From the NCBI GenBank assembly GCA_051000755.1, contig JBPCNZ010000039.1, positions 1-26,248 on the forward strand: 26,248 nucleotides of DNA. The letters are read 5' to 3'. Position numbers and translations under genes: made by a program. Below are positions 7,767 to 14,572 of the stretch, piece by piece. The DNA is from JALZAH01 sp051000755. GTDB lineage: Bacteria; Actinomycetota; Acidimicrobiia; Acidimicrobiales; Palsa-688. The stretch's first letter is position 1, and each line of letters opens with the position of its first letter. The notes beneath the pieces are model-generated. The model saw only the letters and a list, made by a program, of their open reading frames with translations, did no database searches and was not told the DNA's origin.

Positions 7767-8081
7767 ATGACCGGTTGGGGTTTCCTCACAAATCACGCTA
7801 GGGCGTTGCTGTGCATCGCCCTCGACCCTGACACCCGGTTGCGCGATCTCGCGGTTGCGCTCGGCGTCACTGAGCGGACTGCGTTCGGGATCGTCGTTGA
7901 CCTCACGCAGGCCGGTTACGTCGTGAAGGAGAAGGAGGGTCGCCGAAACCGTTACAAAATCCAGGAGCACCTGCCTCTGCGAGAGCCCGTGAGCCGTGAG
8001 CGGACCATTGGTGAGGTATTGGCCCTCCTCAGCGACACCGCTCGGCTGCCGGTGCCCACTGCTCGGCAGTCCAGCCTCTGA
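7767..8081 (+). CDS. MarR-type winged-helix transcriptional regulator
   Basis: 104 residues with one winged-helix domain. Helices from about residue 10 (ALLCIALDPDTRLRDLA) and 32-45 (VTERTAFGIVVDLTQAGYV) form the helix-turn-helix. A basic wing follows (KEGRRNRYKI, about 56-66), then the family's LPLREPVSRERTIGEVLALL end. It belongs to the small single-domain MarR/HTH type very common in actinobacteria; no ligand-binding domain is added. It stands divergent to the repeat-protein gene with a shared -35. The TTCTAG motif in its own promoter and in two neighbouring promoters makes it a candidate regulator of the whole island, including itself; this is inferred. Confidence 0.8.
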   Translation: MTGWGFLTNHARALLCIALDPDTRLRDLAVALGVTERTAFGIVVDLTQAGYVVKEKEGRRNRYKIQEHLPLREPVSRERTIGEVLALLSDTARLPVPTARQSSL

Positions 8082-8190
8082 TAACTCCGCACCGTCATCG
8101 ATCGTCCAGATCTGTATGGCCCGAAACAGGCCGTCCTGTCTGGGCCCAGTGGCGTTTAACTTAGCGGTCTATGCCGGGGCCGATGTCCTC

Positions 8191-8219
8191 CGCAGGCTGC
8201 GTTCAACCGGCAGCCTGCG
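8191..8219 (+). terminator. Perfect 10-bp hairpin after the regulator gene
   Basis: CGCAGGCTGC (8191-8200) and GCAGCCTGCG (8210-8219) pair perfectly around a nine-base loop. No T-run follows. It lies 110 bases after the regulator stop and 80 before the next promoter, so terminator is the simplest reading. The rest of 8082-8275 shows no convincing gene. Confidence 0.4.
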
Positions 8220-8275
8220 ACACCGGGCCTATGGGCGGTCCCGGAGGTCCAGTGACAGGGCATCATGAAACCTCT

Positions 8276-8304
8276 TTGTTTTTCTAGCATCTGCTAGATA
8301 TAAC
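8276..8304 (+). promoter_or_regulatory. Promoter with palindromic operator in its spacer
   Basis: TTGTTT (8276-8281), a 17-base spacer and TATAAC (8299-8304). Sixteen of the 17 spacer bases form a perfect palindrome, TCTAGCA-TC-TGCTAGA (8283-8298), the usual place for a repressor site. Transcription should start near 8311 and serve the oxidoreductase gene. Confidence 0.6.
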
Positions 8305-8327
8305 CCGCCGGTGACGTAGAGTCGGGT

Positions 8328-9128
8328 GTGGGTATCTCGTCGGTCTCAGAACGAACAGCAGTCGCTTCGCCGGTGCCGAGCGTCGTAACCGCGGAGCCCT
8401 CAGCCATCCGACCAGGGTGGCAGGAGGGAAAGGTTCTCGAGGTCATCGAGGAGACGGCTGACGCTGTCACCCTGCGGCTGCGTCTTCCGGAGTCCACCGG
8501 GTTCCTGCCCGGCCAGTACTACAACGTCCGATTGGCTATTGAGGGGCGACCTCGGCCGGTGCAGCGGTCCTATTCGGTCGGCTCGTCGCCTTTCCCCGAC
8601 GCTTCGGTGATCGACTTGGGTATCCGAGAGGTTCCTGGCGGTCTGGTTTCACCCCGCTTGGCCCGGGATCTGTCGCCCGGTGACCTGGTCGAGGTTCGCG
8701 GCCCGGCTGGACGCTTCACGTGGGCTGAGGCCGCGGGTGGCCCGGTTCTTTTGGTGGGCGCCGGCAGTGGCCTCGTTCCGCTCATGGCTATGGTCCGCTA
8801 CTCGGCAGCGAAGGAGCCGGTCATCCCTATGCGGCTGGTCTGCTCGTCGCCTTCCTTCGACCTGGCGTTCTATCACGATGAGCTTGGGCGTCTCGCCGAT
8901 GCCCATCAGTGGCTCGAGGTCGTCCACACCTTCACCCGGGACCTGCGTGACTCTCGGGCCGGCCACCACCGCCGCATCGACCGGCTGATGTTGGCCGAAG
9001 CCGTCGACGGTCAAGTCCCCCGATGGGTGTACGTGTGTGGACCGCCCATGATGGTTGACTCTGTGGCGGCCGAACTCGCAGGTCTCGGCGTGGACCGGAC
9101 CGCAATTCGCAGCGAGAAGTACGACTGA
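8328..9128 (+). CDS. FAD/NAD(P)H oxidoreductase of the ferredoxin reductase type
   Basis: 266 residues from GTG 8328. After a 30-residue leader comes an FAD-binding barrel: FLPGQYYNVRL (about 59-69), the FAD motif RSYSVGSSP at residues 80-88, and GPAGRFTW near 125. The NAD(P)-binding part follows, with VGAGSGLVPLMAM at about 143-154 and the end motif VCGPPMMVDSV (about 235-245). There is no [2Fe-2S] domain, so electrons must go to a separate carrier. The Rieske ferredoxin encoded at 9946-10341 is an obvious candidate partner. The final residues (RSEKYD) are the normal family end. The gene is single, with its own strong promoter and operator. GTG 8328 lacks a clear ribosome site; a start a few codons later cannot be excluded. 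Confidence 0.8.
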   Translation: MGISSVSERTAVASPVPSVVTAEPSAIRPGWQEGKVLEVIEETADAVTLRLRLPESTGFLPGQYYNVRLAIEGRPRPVQRSYSVGSSPFPDASVIDLGIREVPGGLVSPRLARDLSPGDLVEVRGPAGRFTWAEAAGGPVLLVGAGSGLVPLMAMVRYSAAKEPVIPMRLVCSSPSFDLAFYHDELGRLADAHQWLEVVHTFTRDLRDSRAGHHRRIDRLMLAEAVDGQVPRWVYVCGPPMMVDSVAAELAGLGVDRTAIRSEKYD

Positions 9129-9164
9129 TTCCCCTGGGGACTGAAACGTTCGGCAGAGGGCGTG

Positions 9165-9839
9165 TCAGTGGTGCGTGCCAGCCGGTTCGTCGCTATGACC
9201 CAGGGCAAGGCGGCAGCCGGCCCACCGGGGGTTCTTCGCTTCCAATCCGATGACTTCGAGGCCATCCACCGTGTCGGCCATACCTTCGGCCAGGCCGAGG
9301 TGCAGTTGGCAGACGATGTCGCGGTTGCTCACGGCCACGTCTTCAAAGGGGCAGCGGCCGAGGACGAAACCGATCTCGGACCGTCGGGTGACCATGGTGG
9401 GACGAAAGCCCCGCCGGGTCAGCTGCTCCTCGATAGCGCCAAGAGGGTTGTCGTCCGAAGCTTGACTGCCGGTATCGCGCCGGCCGGCGTGGCGCCCAGC
9501 CTCTCGTGGTGTTACACCATCCGCCAGCGCATTGGCGAGGATCTCCGCCAGGTACTGGTAGGGGCCCGAGGTGCCCCAGGTGCCGGCCGCCTCAGGGTTG
9601 AGGCGATACATCAGACGGGGACGTCCGGGACGCTCACGTCTCTCGACCTCCTCGGTCACCAGTTCGGCGTCTTTGAGCACGGTGAGGTGTTGTCGTACGG
9701 CGTTGTGGTTGAGGCCCATGAAGCCGGTGAGCTCAGCAACCCCGACGGGACCGTGTGCGTCAGCCACGTAGCGAAAGAGGCGGTGGCGAGTGGGGTCTCC
9801 CAACGCTTTGGCCTCTTGCTGCAGCCCCGCGCCCGTCAT
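9165..9839 (-). CDS. COG2345-type HTH regulator with Cys-containing C-terminal domain
   Basis: 224 residues from ATG 9839, chosen because AAGGG lies six bases upstream; the frame is open to 9875. An N-terminal winged helix begins at ALGDPTRHRLFRYV, has recognition helix GLNHNAVRQHLTVLKDAELV and a wing with ERPGRPRLMYRL. The C-terminal half carries the conserved pattern of this family: CPFEDVAV, then IVCQLHLGLAEG 13 residues later, then AGCRL near the end. In related SufR-like regulators such Cys residues hold an iron-sulfur cluster that senses iron, O2 or NO. Here three Cys and one His are in place, so cluster or metal binding is plausible but not shown. It lies in the same direction as, and 107 bases after, the Rieske gene, and converges with the oxidoreductase. 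Confidence 0.75.
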   Translation of the reverse strand: MTGAGLQQEAKALGDPTRHRLFRYVADAHGPVGVAELTGFMGLNHNAVRQHLTVLKDAELVTEEVERRERPGRPRLMYRLNPEAAGTWGTSGPYQYLAEILANALADGVTPREAGRHAGRRDTGSQASDDNPLGAIEEQLTRRGFRPTMVTRRSEIGFVLGRCPFEDVAVSNRDIVCQLHLGLAEGMADTVDGLEVIGLEAKNPRWAGCRLALGHSDEPAGTHH

Positions 9840-9945
9840 CGTTGGCCCTTGATCGCTGTCTTGCGACCGGCGCACCCCTCCGCCAGTTGCCGGAGGCCGA
9901 TGGATTCGGCAGCTGTACTGCCGGCGGGCTCGACCACGGCGGGTC

Positions 9946-10341
9946 TCACGTTCCGGGCAGGGTCACCATGAGGTCGCCGTCTCGAACCGCGACCCGGTAG
10001 ACCGGCACGGGCTTGGTGGCCGGCAGGCATTGCGCCTCACCGGTGACCAACGAGAACGTGCTGCCATGCTTACAACACTCGATCTCGCGATCCTCGGCGC
10101 AGACGTCGCCGTCGGACAGCGAAACGTTCTCATGGCTGCAGCGGTCTCCGATGACGTAGAAGTCGTCGACGATGCGGATGACCGCAAGGTCATGGCCGGC
10201 GACGTCGAAGCGGCGAGCGGTGCCCGGGGCGACCTCCTCAGCCCGGCACAGCCGCATCTGCGTGTCCGTGACGGCATCGGTCTCGCGCTCAGGTCGCCCA
10301 ACTGTGGCCTGTGAGTGGTCGGTGTCCACCGGTTGGCTCAT
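9946..10341 (-). CDS. Rieske-type [2Fe-2S] ferredoxin
   Basis: 131 residues from ATG 10341, which overlaps the stop of the upstream NHL gene (ATGA). The frame is open further upstream, but the overlap and start codon decide. After about 28 disordered residues comes a Rieske fold with cluster ligands Cys68-x-His70 (RCSH) and Cys89-x-x-His92 (CCKHGS), and the usual end PATKPVPVYRVAV. It has no membrane anchor or signal peptide, so it is a soluble carrier of the kind that feeds oxygenases or sits with SUF genes. Here neither an oxygenase nor SUF genes are adjacent. It is probably translated together with the NHL protein, and may take electrons from the nearby flavoprotein reductase (inference). 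Confidence 0.85.
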   Translation of the reverse strand: MSQPVDTDHSQATVGRPERETDAVTDTQMRLCRAEEVAPGTARRFDVAGHDLAVIRIVDDFYVIGDRCSHENVSLSDGDVCAEDREIECCKHGSTFSLVTGEAQCLPATKPVPVYRVAVRDGDLMVTLPGT

Positions 10342-11306
10342 GATGGCCCCAAGGTTCGAAGACGGGCGGCGGGGACGATGGGGCCCCACCGGCTTTCGGC
10401 GACGAGGATCCGACCGTCGCCGAACACGCCCGTGGCGATCGGTCGCCACCGCGAGTCACCGTCGATCGTGGTGATCACACCAGCCGTGCTGATGCGCCGG
10501 ACAGTCTCGTTGCCGCTGTCAGCCAGATACAGCGTCCCGTCGGGTGCGACCGACAGGCCGGTCGGCCAATGAAAGCCCGCCGGCTCGCCGCTACCGTCGG
10601 TGAGGTTTCCGTTTGGTCTGCCAGCGACAAGGGTGACTCGGCCCGATGGTTCGATTCGACAGACCCTGTGGTTGCCAGTGTCCGCGACATAGATCGTCCC
10701 GTCTCCGCCTGCGGCGACCGAGTCCGGCCGACGGAACGAAGGTCGGCCAGCTCCAATGTCACCTTGGCCGTACATGCTCCCGGCCAGGTCGCTCACCTCT
10801 CCGTCGGAGCCGATTCGACGGACCATGTTGTTCACCGTGTCGGCCACGACCACCGTTCCAGTGTCCGCTACGGCTACCGCGGCAGGGCCAAAGAACCGGG
10901 CCTTCGCGCCTGTTCCGTCCGCGAAGCCTGCGATCCCGCCGGCCACGGTGGTCACGGTCCCTTCGACGTCGATGCGCCGGATGGCATGGTTGCCGGTGTC
11001 CGCCACGATGACGGCCCCATCCTCGGTGACGGCCACGCCCCGAGGGCTGCGGAACCGACCGATTCCCCGAGGCCCGTCACAAAAACCCGGTTCGCCCCCC
11101 ACCGTGGTCGAGGTGCCGTCGGGGTACAGCCACCGAACCCGGTTGTTATGGGGTTCGGCGAGGACCACCAAGCCCGATGGGGTGATGACGAGACCACCTG
11201 GCACCCCCGGCAGCATCCGATCTAAACCGTTGCCTGTAGGCGAGCTCCAAGCTTCGAGCACCGACCTGTCGTCCGCCAGGCCCACCATGAACGTCACTCT
11301 CATCAC
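10338..11306 (-). CDS. NHL-repeat beta-propeller protein
   Basis: About 322 residues made of five to six NHL-type blades of about 50 residues, each with the pattern GVAVTEDGAVIVADTGNHAIRRI, then a Gly/Thr-rich strand such as TVTTVAGG. Recognisable blades centre near residues 45, 100, 150, 205 and 260. No signal peptide or membrane helix is seen, so it should act in the cytoplasm, unlike most secreted NHL lyases or receptors. The start is uncertain among GTG 11306, ATG 11303 and ATG 11288. It overlaps the Rieske gene by four bases (ATGA), so the two products are probably made in a fixed ratio. Binding partner or catalytic role is unknown. Confidence 0.75.
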   Translation of the reverse strand: MMRVTFMVGLADDRSVLEAWSSPTGNGLDRMLPGVPGGLVITPSGLVVLAEPHNNRVRWLYPDGTSTTVGGEPGFCDGPRGIGRFRSPRGVAVTEDGAVIVADTGNHAIRRIDVEGTVTTVAGGIAGFADGTGAKARFFGPAAVAVADTGTVVVADTVNNMVRRIGSDGEVSDLAGSMYGQGDIGAGRPSFRRPDSVAAGGDGTIYVADTGNHRVCRIEPSGRVTLVAGRPNGNLTDGSGEPAGFHWPTGLSVAPDGTLYLADSGNETVRRISTAGVITTIDGDSRWRPIATGVFGDGRILVAESRWGPIVPAARLRTLGPS

Positions 11307-11320
11307 CCAACTTCACATTT

Positions 11321-11344
11321 TTCTAGCTTCGAGCGATAATACTA
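11321..11344 (-). promoter_or_regulatory. Probable promoter and operator of the NHL-Rieske operon
   Basis: On the minus strand a TATTAT (11341-11336) or TAGTAT (11344-11339) fits a -10; the -35 is weak. Directly downstream, TTCTAGC (11321-11327 on the plus strand) with a GAGCGATA partner forms an imperfect palindrome like the operator at 8283-8298. This would place a repressor over the transcript start. Confidence 0.35.
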
Positions 11345-11495
11345 TCCGGTTGGGAGCTGGTTTCGATCTACAGCCAATGCACCAAGATCGTCGAACGCAG
11401 TTGGCATCTGCGGCGGGCCGGCCGGGCTAGCGACGAGCCGGTAGCGTTCGAGCCGAGCCGGTGCGTCACTCGTGAGCAACGGACGGAACCGAATA

Positions 11496-11765
11496 GTGCG
11501 GACCATTGTGGGACTTGCCAACAGCAACTGCGTGCGTGGTGCCTGAACGTCATGGCGGACCGTCTCGCGGCCCGTCCGCTCGTGCATGCGGTCGACCTCC
11601 ACGTTACGGCCGGATGTCTGGTGGTGGACCACGACGACGACTCTCGTGGCGGAGATCCACAGGAACCTTCGCGGTTGGGAGATGGCCGACAACGGCCAAG
11701 CGGTGATGGTCGACCTCGGTGTTCATGAGACGTCTGCGTGCCGCCGGGCCACCGCGCCCACCGCA
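11496..11765 (+). pseudogene. Decayed second copy of the CxxC HMA-like gene
   Basis: GTG 11496 reads VRTIVGLANSNC, like the intact protein encoded at 6718-7029. After NC a shift at about 11529 is needed to reach WCLNVMADRLAARPLV and CLVVDHDD. A second shift near 11642 gives LVAEIHRNLRGWEMADNGQ, then AVMVDLGVHET. With both shifts the copy aligns over about 88 residues. CPWC has become C-V/R-WC-like, so the metal site is also hurt. Two lesions make function unlikely. Confidence 0.6.
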
Positions 11766-11834
11766 ACACGGGGCGGCGAGGGCTCTGGGCAGTCCGTAGG
11801 AGATGGGTGGCCGCGAGCGCGACTGATGGGCCGT

Positions 11835-12075
11835 TCACCCGCCGGTGTCGGCTCGTACCGATCGGCGGTCCGCTTCGATCCTGACCGGCCAGTGGCTGGC
11901 CAACGTGGTGTCGCATCGGGCGACGAAGGTGTTCGTTGTGTGCCTCGAGGTGGGCCAGGAGCTTTCCGAGCATCTCGCTCCAGGTGAGCTGACGCTGCAG
12001 ATCATCGAAGGGCAACCGACGGTCACCATAGAGGCCCGAGACCAAGGTCACGGCCACCGGCGACGTCGTGGTCAT
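11835..12075 (-). pseudogene. Possible frameshifted hypothetical gene
   Basis: ATG 12075 starts MTTTSPVAVTLVSGLYGD and continues through LTWSEMLGKLLAHLEAHN. A protein-like continuation (TFVARCDTTLASHWPVRIEAD) lies in the next frame and ends in TGA at 11835. Codon use looks coding in both parts. No family is recognised. The rest of 11766-12215 shows no further gene. Confidence 0.3.
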
Positions 12076-12215
12076 AGCGGCCGGTACCCCCATTCCCTCT
12101 CGGACGGCGCACGCCGAGCCGTGGTGGTAGGCGTCCTCGAAGGCTTACCGTGACCTTGCCAATCCGGGGGGTTCAGTCGACTATCCCGGTCTGACGTTTG
12201 GTAAGGCGGCGACGA

Positions 12216-13340
12216 TCAGGCTTTTGTTTGAGGACGAGCGCGCAGCGGCCGCGAGCCTGTGGCGGGCGGGGGCATCGATTCGGGTCGCCGCCGTCGGGGA
12301 AGCAGGGAGCGGGCCATGGCGGCGAGCACGCCGGCCCACACGGTGACAGCGACCCACAGTTCGACGCGGGCGATGTCGACCATGAAGCTCAGATTGGTCA
12401 CCCGCCCGTAGCTGGCAGAGCCGACGGCGTACATGCCGAGCGGGAAGACCATGCTCCACAGCGTCGGCTCATAGCGGAGGGGCTCGCGGCGGACCAGGTG
12501 ACGCCATATCCCGAAGGCGATGAGCATGGGCACCCACCAGGTCCCGAATGCCCACAGCAGGAACGCCAGCCCGGAGACGACCTGCCGGGTGGGGACCAGA
12601 ACAGCCAAGCGCGTGGGCAAAGCCAGGATCCGGGCGCCGGCGAGGACCGTGATGGCCGTTGCGCCCATGTAGATCCAGTAGGTGGGGCTGAAGGCGTGGG
12701 GGGTGGTCTCGGCGTCGAGGAGATGGAAGGTGACCAGGCCGAGCAGCATAACGTAGAGGACGACACCGATCCCCCACAGGGAAACCGCCACTGGGGCCAT
12801 GGGAGGGGTCAGAGCGGGCGTGGATTGGGCGATGGCGGCGGCGGCGGCCGCCACCGATTGGGTGGCGACGACCCACATGAACCAGCTCCCGTTGACCCCA
12901 GAGAGGATCGACCCCTTCCGGGGGCCGACCATCATGTAGCCGGGAATGGCGTAAGTGAGGATCAGCCACAACGGGACGCTGAACGCCCCCAGGATGATGG
13001 CCGGCAACGGATGGTGGCCGACGGCGAAGCGGACCCCGATCACGTTGGCGGCGGCCACCAGGGTGAAGTAGCCGAACGCTTTGGAGGGATCTCGAGCGTC
13101 GTCGAGCACGCGTTGGCGAAAAGCGATCACCCGCCAGGCGTAGGCCACCACTAGGATCGCGAACGCCCCGACAGCGACTACCAGCACGATCGTCGCCAAC
13201 ACCGTCCGCCCGAACAGGGCCAGGGCAGTGGAAACAATGCCGGTGGCCATCACCCATGCGGCGTAGCCCGGGTGCAGGTCAGCGACTTGACGGCGCGACC
13301 AGCGACCCAAGCCCATGCCCGTAGTTGTAGTCGACGCCAC
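12216..13340 (-). CDS. TDT-family (TehA/SLAC1-like) membrane transporter
   Basis: 374 residues from GTG 13340 (ATG 13316 is an alternative; neither has a clear ribosome site). About ten hydrophobic segments follow a short basic N-terminus. Family traits are LHPGYAAWVMATGIVSTAL in the first helix, the long FTLVAAANVIGVRF and GSWFMWVVATQSVA helices, YWIYMGATAITVLAG, and PTLWSMVFPLGMYAVGS near the end. TDT proteins move small anions or organic acids (C4-dicarboxylate, tellurite, sulfite or chloride in the plant SLAC1 branch). The substrate here cannot be read from sequence. The C-terminal 30 residues are basic and Pro-rich. Its 5' region carries one copy of the CATG..GTTGTA element. It lies divergent to the STAS gene. 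Confidence 0.85.
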   Translation of the reverse strand: MASTTTTGMGLGRWSRRQVADLHPGYAAWVMATGIVSTALALFGRTVLATIVLVVAVGAFAILVVAYAWRVIAFRQRVLDDARDPSKAFGYFTLVAAANVIGVRFAVGHHPLPAIILGAFSVPLWLILTYAIPGYMMVGPRKGSILSGVNGSWFMWVVATQSVAAAAAAIAQSTPALTPPMAPVAVSLWGIGVVLYVMLLGLVTFHLLDAETTPHAFSPTYWIYMGATAITVLAGARILALPTRLAVLVPTRQVVSGLAFLLWAFGTWWVPMLIAFGIWRHLVRREPLRYEPTLWSMVFPLGMYAVGSASYGRVTNLSFMVDIARVELWVAVTVWAGVLAAMARSLLPRRRRPESMPPPATGSRPLRARPQTKA

Positions 13341-13735
13341 CGGCCTCGGGCACGCATGGCTCGCGTTGGTCCGTCCTACCCGCCGATCGTGCTGGCTGTT
13401 TCCGGCGCCCCCGCGTAAACCCTCCGCAACCCACCATCACGGTCCATGGACGCCAAGGGAAGCCTTTCGCGACGCGGTCGTCGAGGGCCGAATGCCTAAC
13501 CGTCACGCGGCGCGCTCGCACGGCGGAAACACGTCGGGCTCGCCGGAGGTTCGAACTCCGCACCCATGACGGGTCGCCCCTTTCGGCGACCTGAGAAAGA
13601 GGGCCTCCCGGCATTAGTCGACCTGAGGAAGGAGCAGTCGGGGGCCGTTCGCACGTGAGGCAGTGCCTTTCGGCCCTGTCGCGTCGACTGTTCCTCGTAG
13701 CTCAACGGAGGCGTACCAGCAATGAGGAGGTTCCC
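13341..13735. other. Gene-free divergent region with hairpin and short direct repeat
   Basis: No convincing gene was found. The hairpin GGTCGCC-cctttc-GGCGACC (13572-13591) has a perfect seven-base stem. The sequence CGACCTGAG-AAG occurs twice, at 13588 and 13619. Both lie in what should be the 5' leader of the STAS gene and may be regulatory. Confidence 0.3.
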
Positions 13736-14176
13736 GTGAGCGATTCAGTTGTCGCTGAGAATAGGACGACGGTCCGGCATGATTGCCGGCTCGTCAGCGA
13801 ATACCACGGCACGGTCCGGGTGGTCCGGGTCTTTGGGTGTTTGGATTGGACCACGGCGGGCGAGTTCGGTGATCTCATGCGCGATGAGTGCACCGATGCG
13901 ACGCTGATCGTCGATCTGGGCGCGACGACCAGGATGGACTCGGTTGGGACCGGTCACATCTTGGCTGCCACGGCCCTGACGAAGACACGACACCAACGGC
14001 TGGTCATGGTCGTGGCCGACCCTCTGCTGATCGAGGTGCTGGCCGCAACCGGGCTGGGCGCCGTGGTGCCCACCGTCGCTTCGGTGTCCGAAGCGCTCCT
14101 CTGGCTCGAGTCTCACGGGACCGCGAGCCCGTCTTGGCGGATCATGCGATCCAGCCGAGGAACGCGCCACGAGTGA
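13736..14176 (+). CDS. STAS-domain protein (anti-sigma factor antagonist type)
   Basis: 146 residues from GTG 13736, with an excellent GAGGAGG at 13724-13730. The body (about 25-120) is one STAS domain: strand VRVVRVFGCLDWTTAGEF, strand ATLIVDLGATTRMDSVGTG with Ser69 at the position phosphorylated in SpoIIAA/RsbV proteins, strand QRLVMVV, and helix LLIEVLAATGLGAVV. Such proteins sequester an anti-sigma kinase when the Ser is unphosphorylated. No kinase or sigma gene is nearby, so the partner is elsewhere. The preceding leader is long and can fold. It converges with the SulP gene, which has its own STAS domain, but the two STAS domains are not close copies. Confidence 0.75.
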   Translation: MSDSVVAENRTTVRHDCRLVSEYHGTVRVVRVFGCLDWTTAGEFGDLMRDECTDATLIVDLGATTRMDSVGTGHILAATALTKTRHQRLVMVVADPLLIEVLAATGLGAVVPTVASVSEALLWLESHGTASPSWRIMRSSRGTRHE

Positions 14177-14187
14177 AGGAGGCCCCA

Positions 14188-14514
14188 ATGCCACCAGCGT
14201 CGTCGGCCCGAACGAGCACCCCCTCAGCCCGGTCCGCTGGAAGGCGCTTCAAGGTCCGTGCGGAAGCACTCTCCCGGGGCGGGCCGTCTGTTGCCAGTCC
14301 TCGACCCCGTTTTGGGTCGATGCCCGGTGATTGCTGCGCAGATCCGCAGCGTCAGAACAGGTCGGACGTACCGAAACCACGATGGCTGAGGGGGGCGGAT
14401 CGAGTTGTGCCGGTCACAGGCGCCGTGCTCACGAACCCATTGCCACAGAGATTGCCGCGGCCAGCCAGCCGGGGCTGCTGCTTCGTGATGACCGTTCGCG
14501 AATTTTGCGGGTGA
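14188..14514 (+). CDS. Hypothetical ORF with strong ribosome site after the STAS gene
   Basis: A clear GAAGGAGG (14174-14181) lies six bases before ATG 14188, and the ORF gives 108 residues beginning MPPASSARTSTPS. The product is Arg/Pro/Ser-rich with several Cys and no visible domain. A more protein-like stretch (VLGRCPVIAAQIRSVRTGRT) is in another frame, so a frameshift is possible. The ribosome site supports a real start; the remainder is doubtful. Confidence 0.3.
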   Translation: MPPASSARTSTPSARSAGRRFKVRAEALSRGGPSVASPRPRFGSMPGDCCADPQRQNRSDVPKPRWLRGADRVVPVTGAVLTNPLPQRLPRPASRGCCFVMTVREFCG

Positions 14515-14572
14515 ATGGGGCGGACCCAAGCCTTCCGCTCGTCGCCTCGATTGGCGGTGTTGCTGAGACCGC

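Noticed and set aside
7333..7770. Long plus-strand ORF opposite the Gln/His repeat protein
   Set aside because: It has no ribosome site or promoter, and the minus-strand frame has both. It is a shadow caused by the repeat composition.
12198..13154. Plus-strand ORF of 318 codons opposite the TDT transporter
   Set aside because: It is a low-complexity Gly/Asp/His-rich shadow of a well-supported membrane protein gene.
13535..13720. tRNA-like pieces: GGTTCGAACTCC near 13546 and TAGCTCAACGG near 13699
   Set aside because: The T-arm-like piece precedes the D-arm-like piece and its stem is out of register. No anticodon or acceptor stem can be formed, so no tRNA is called.
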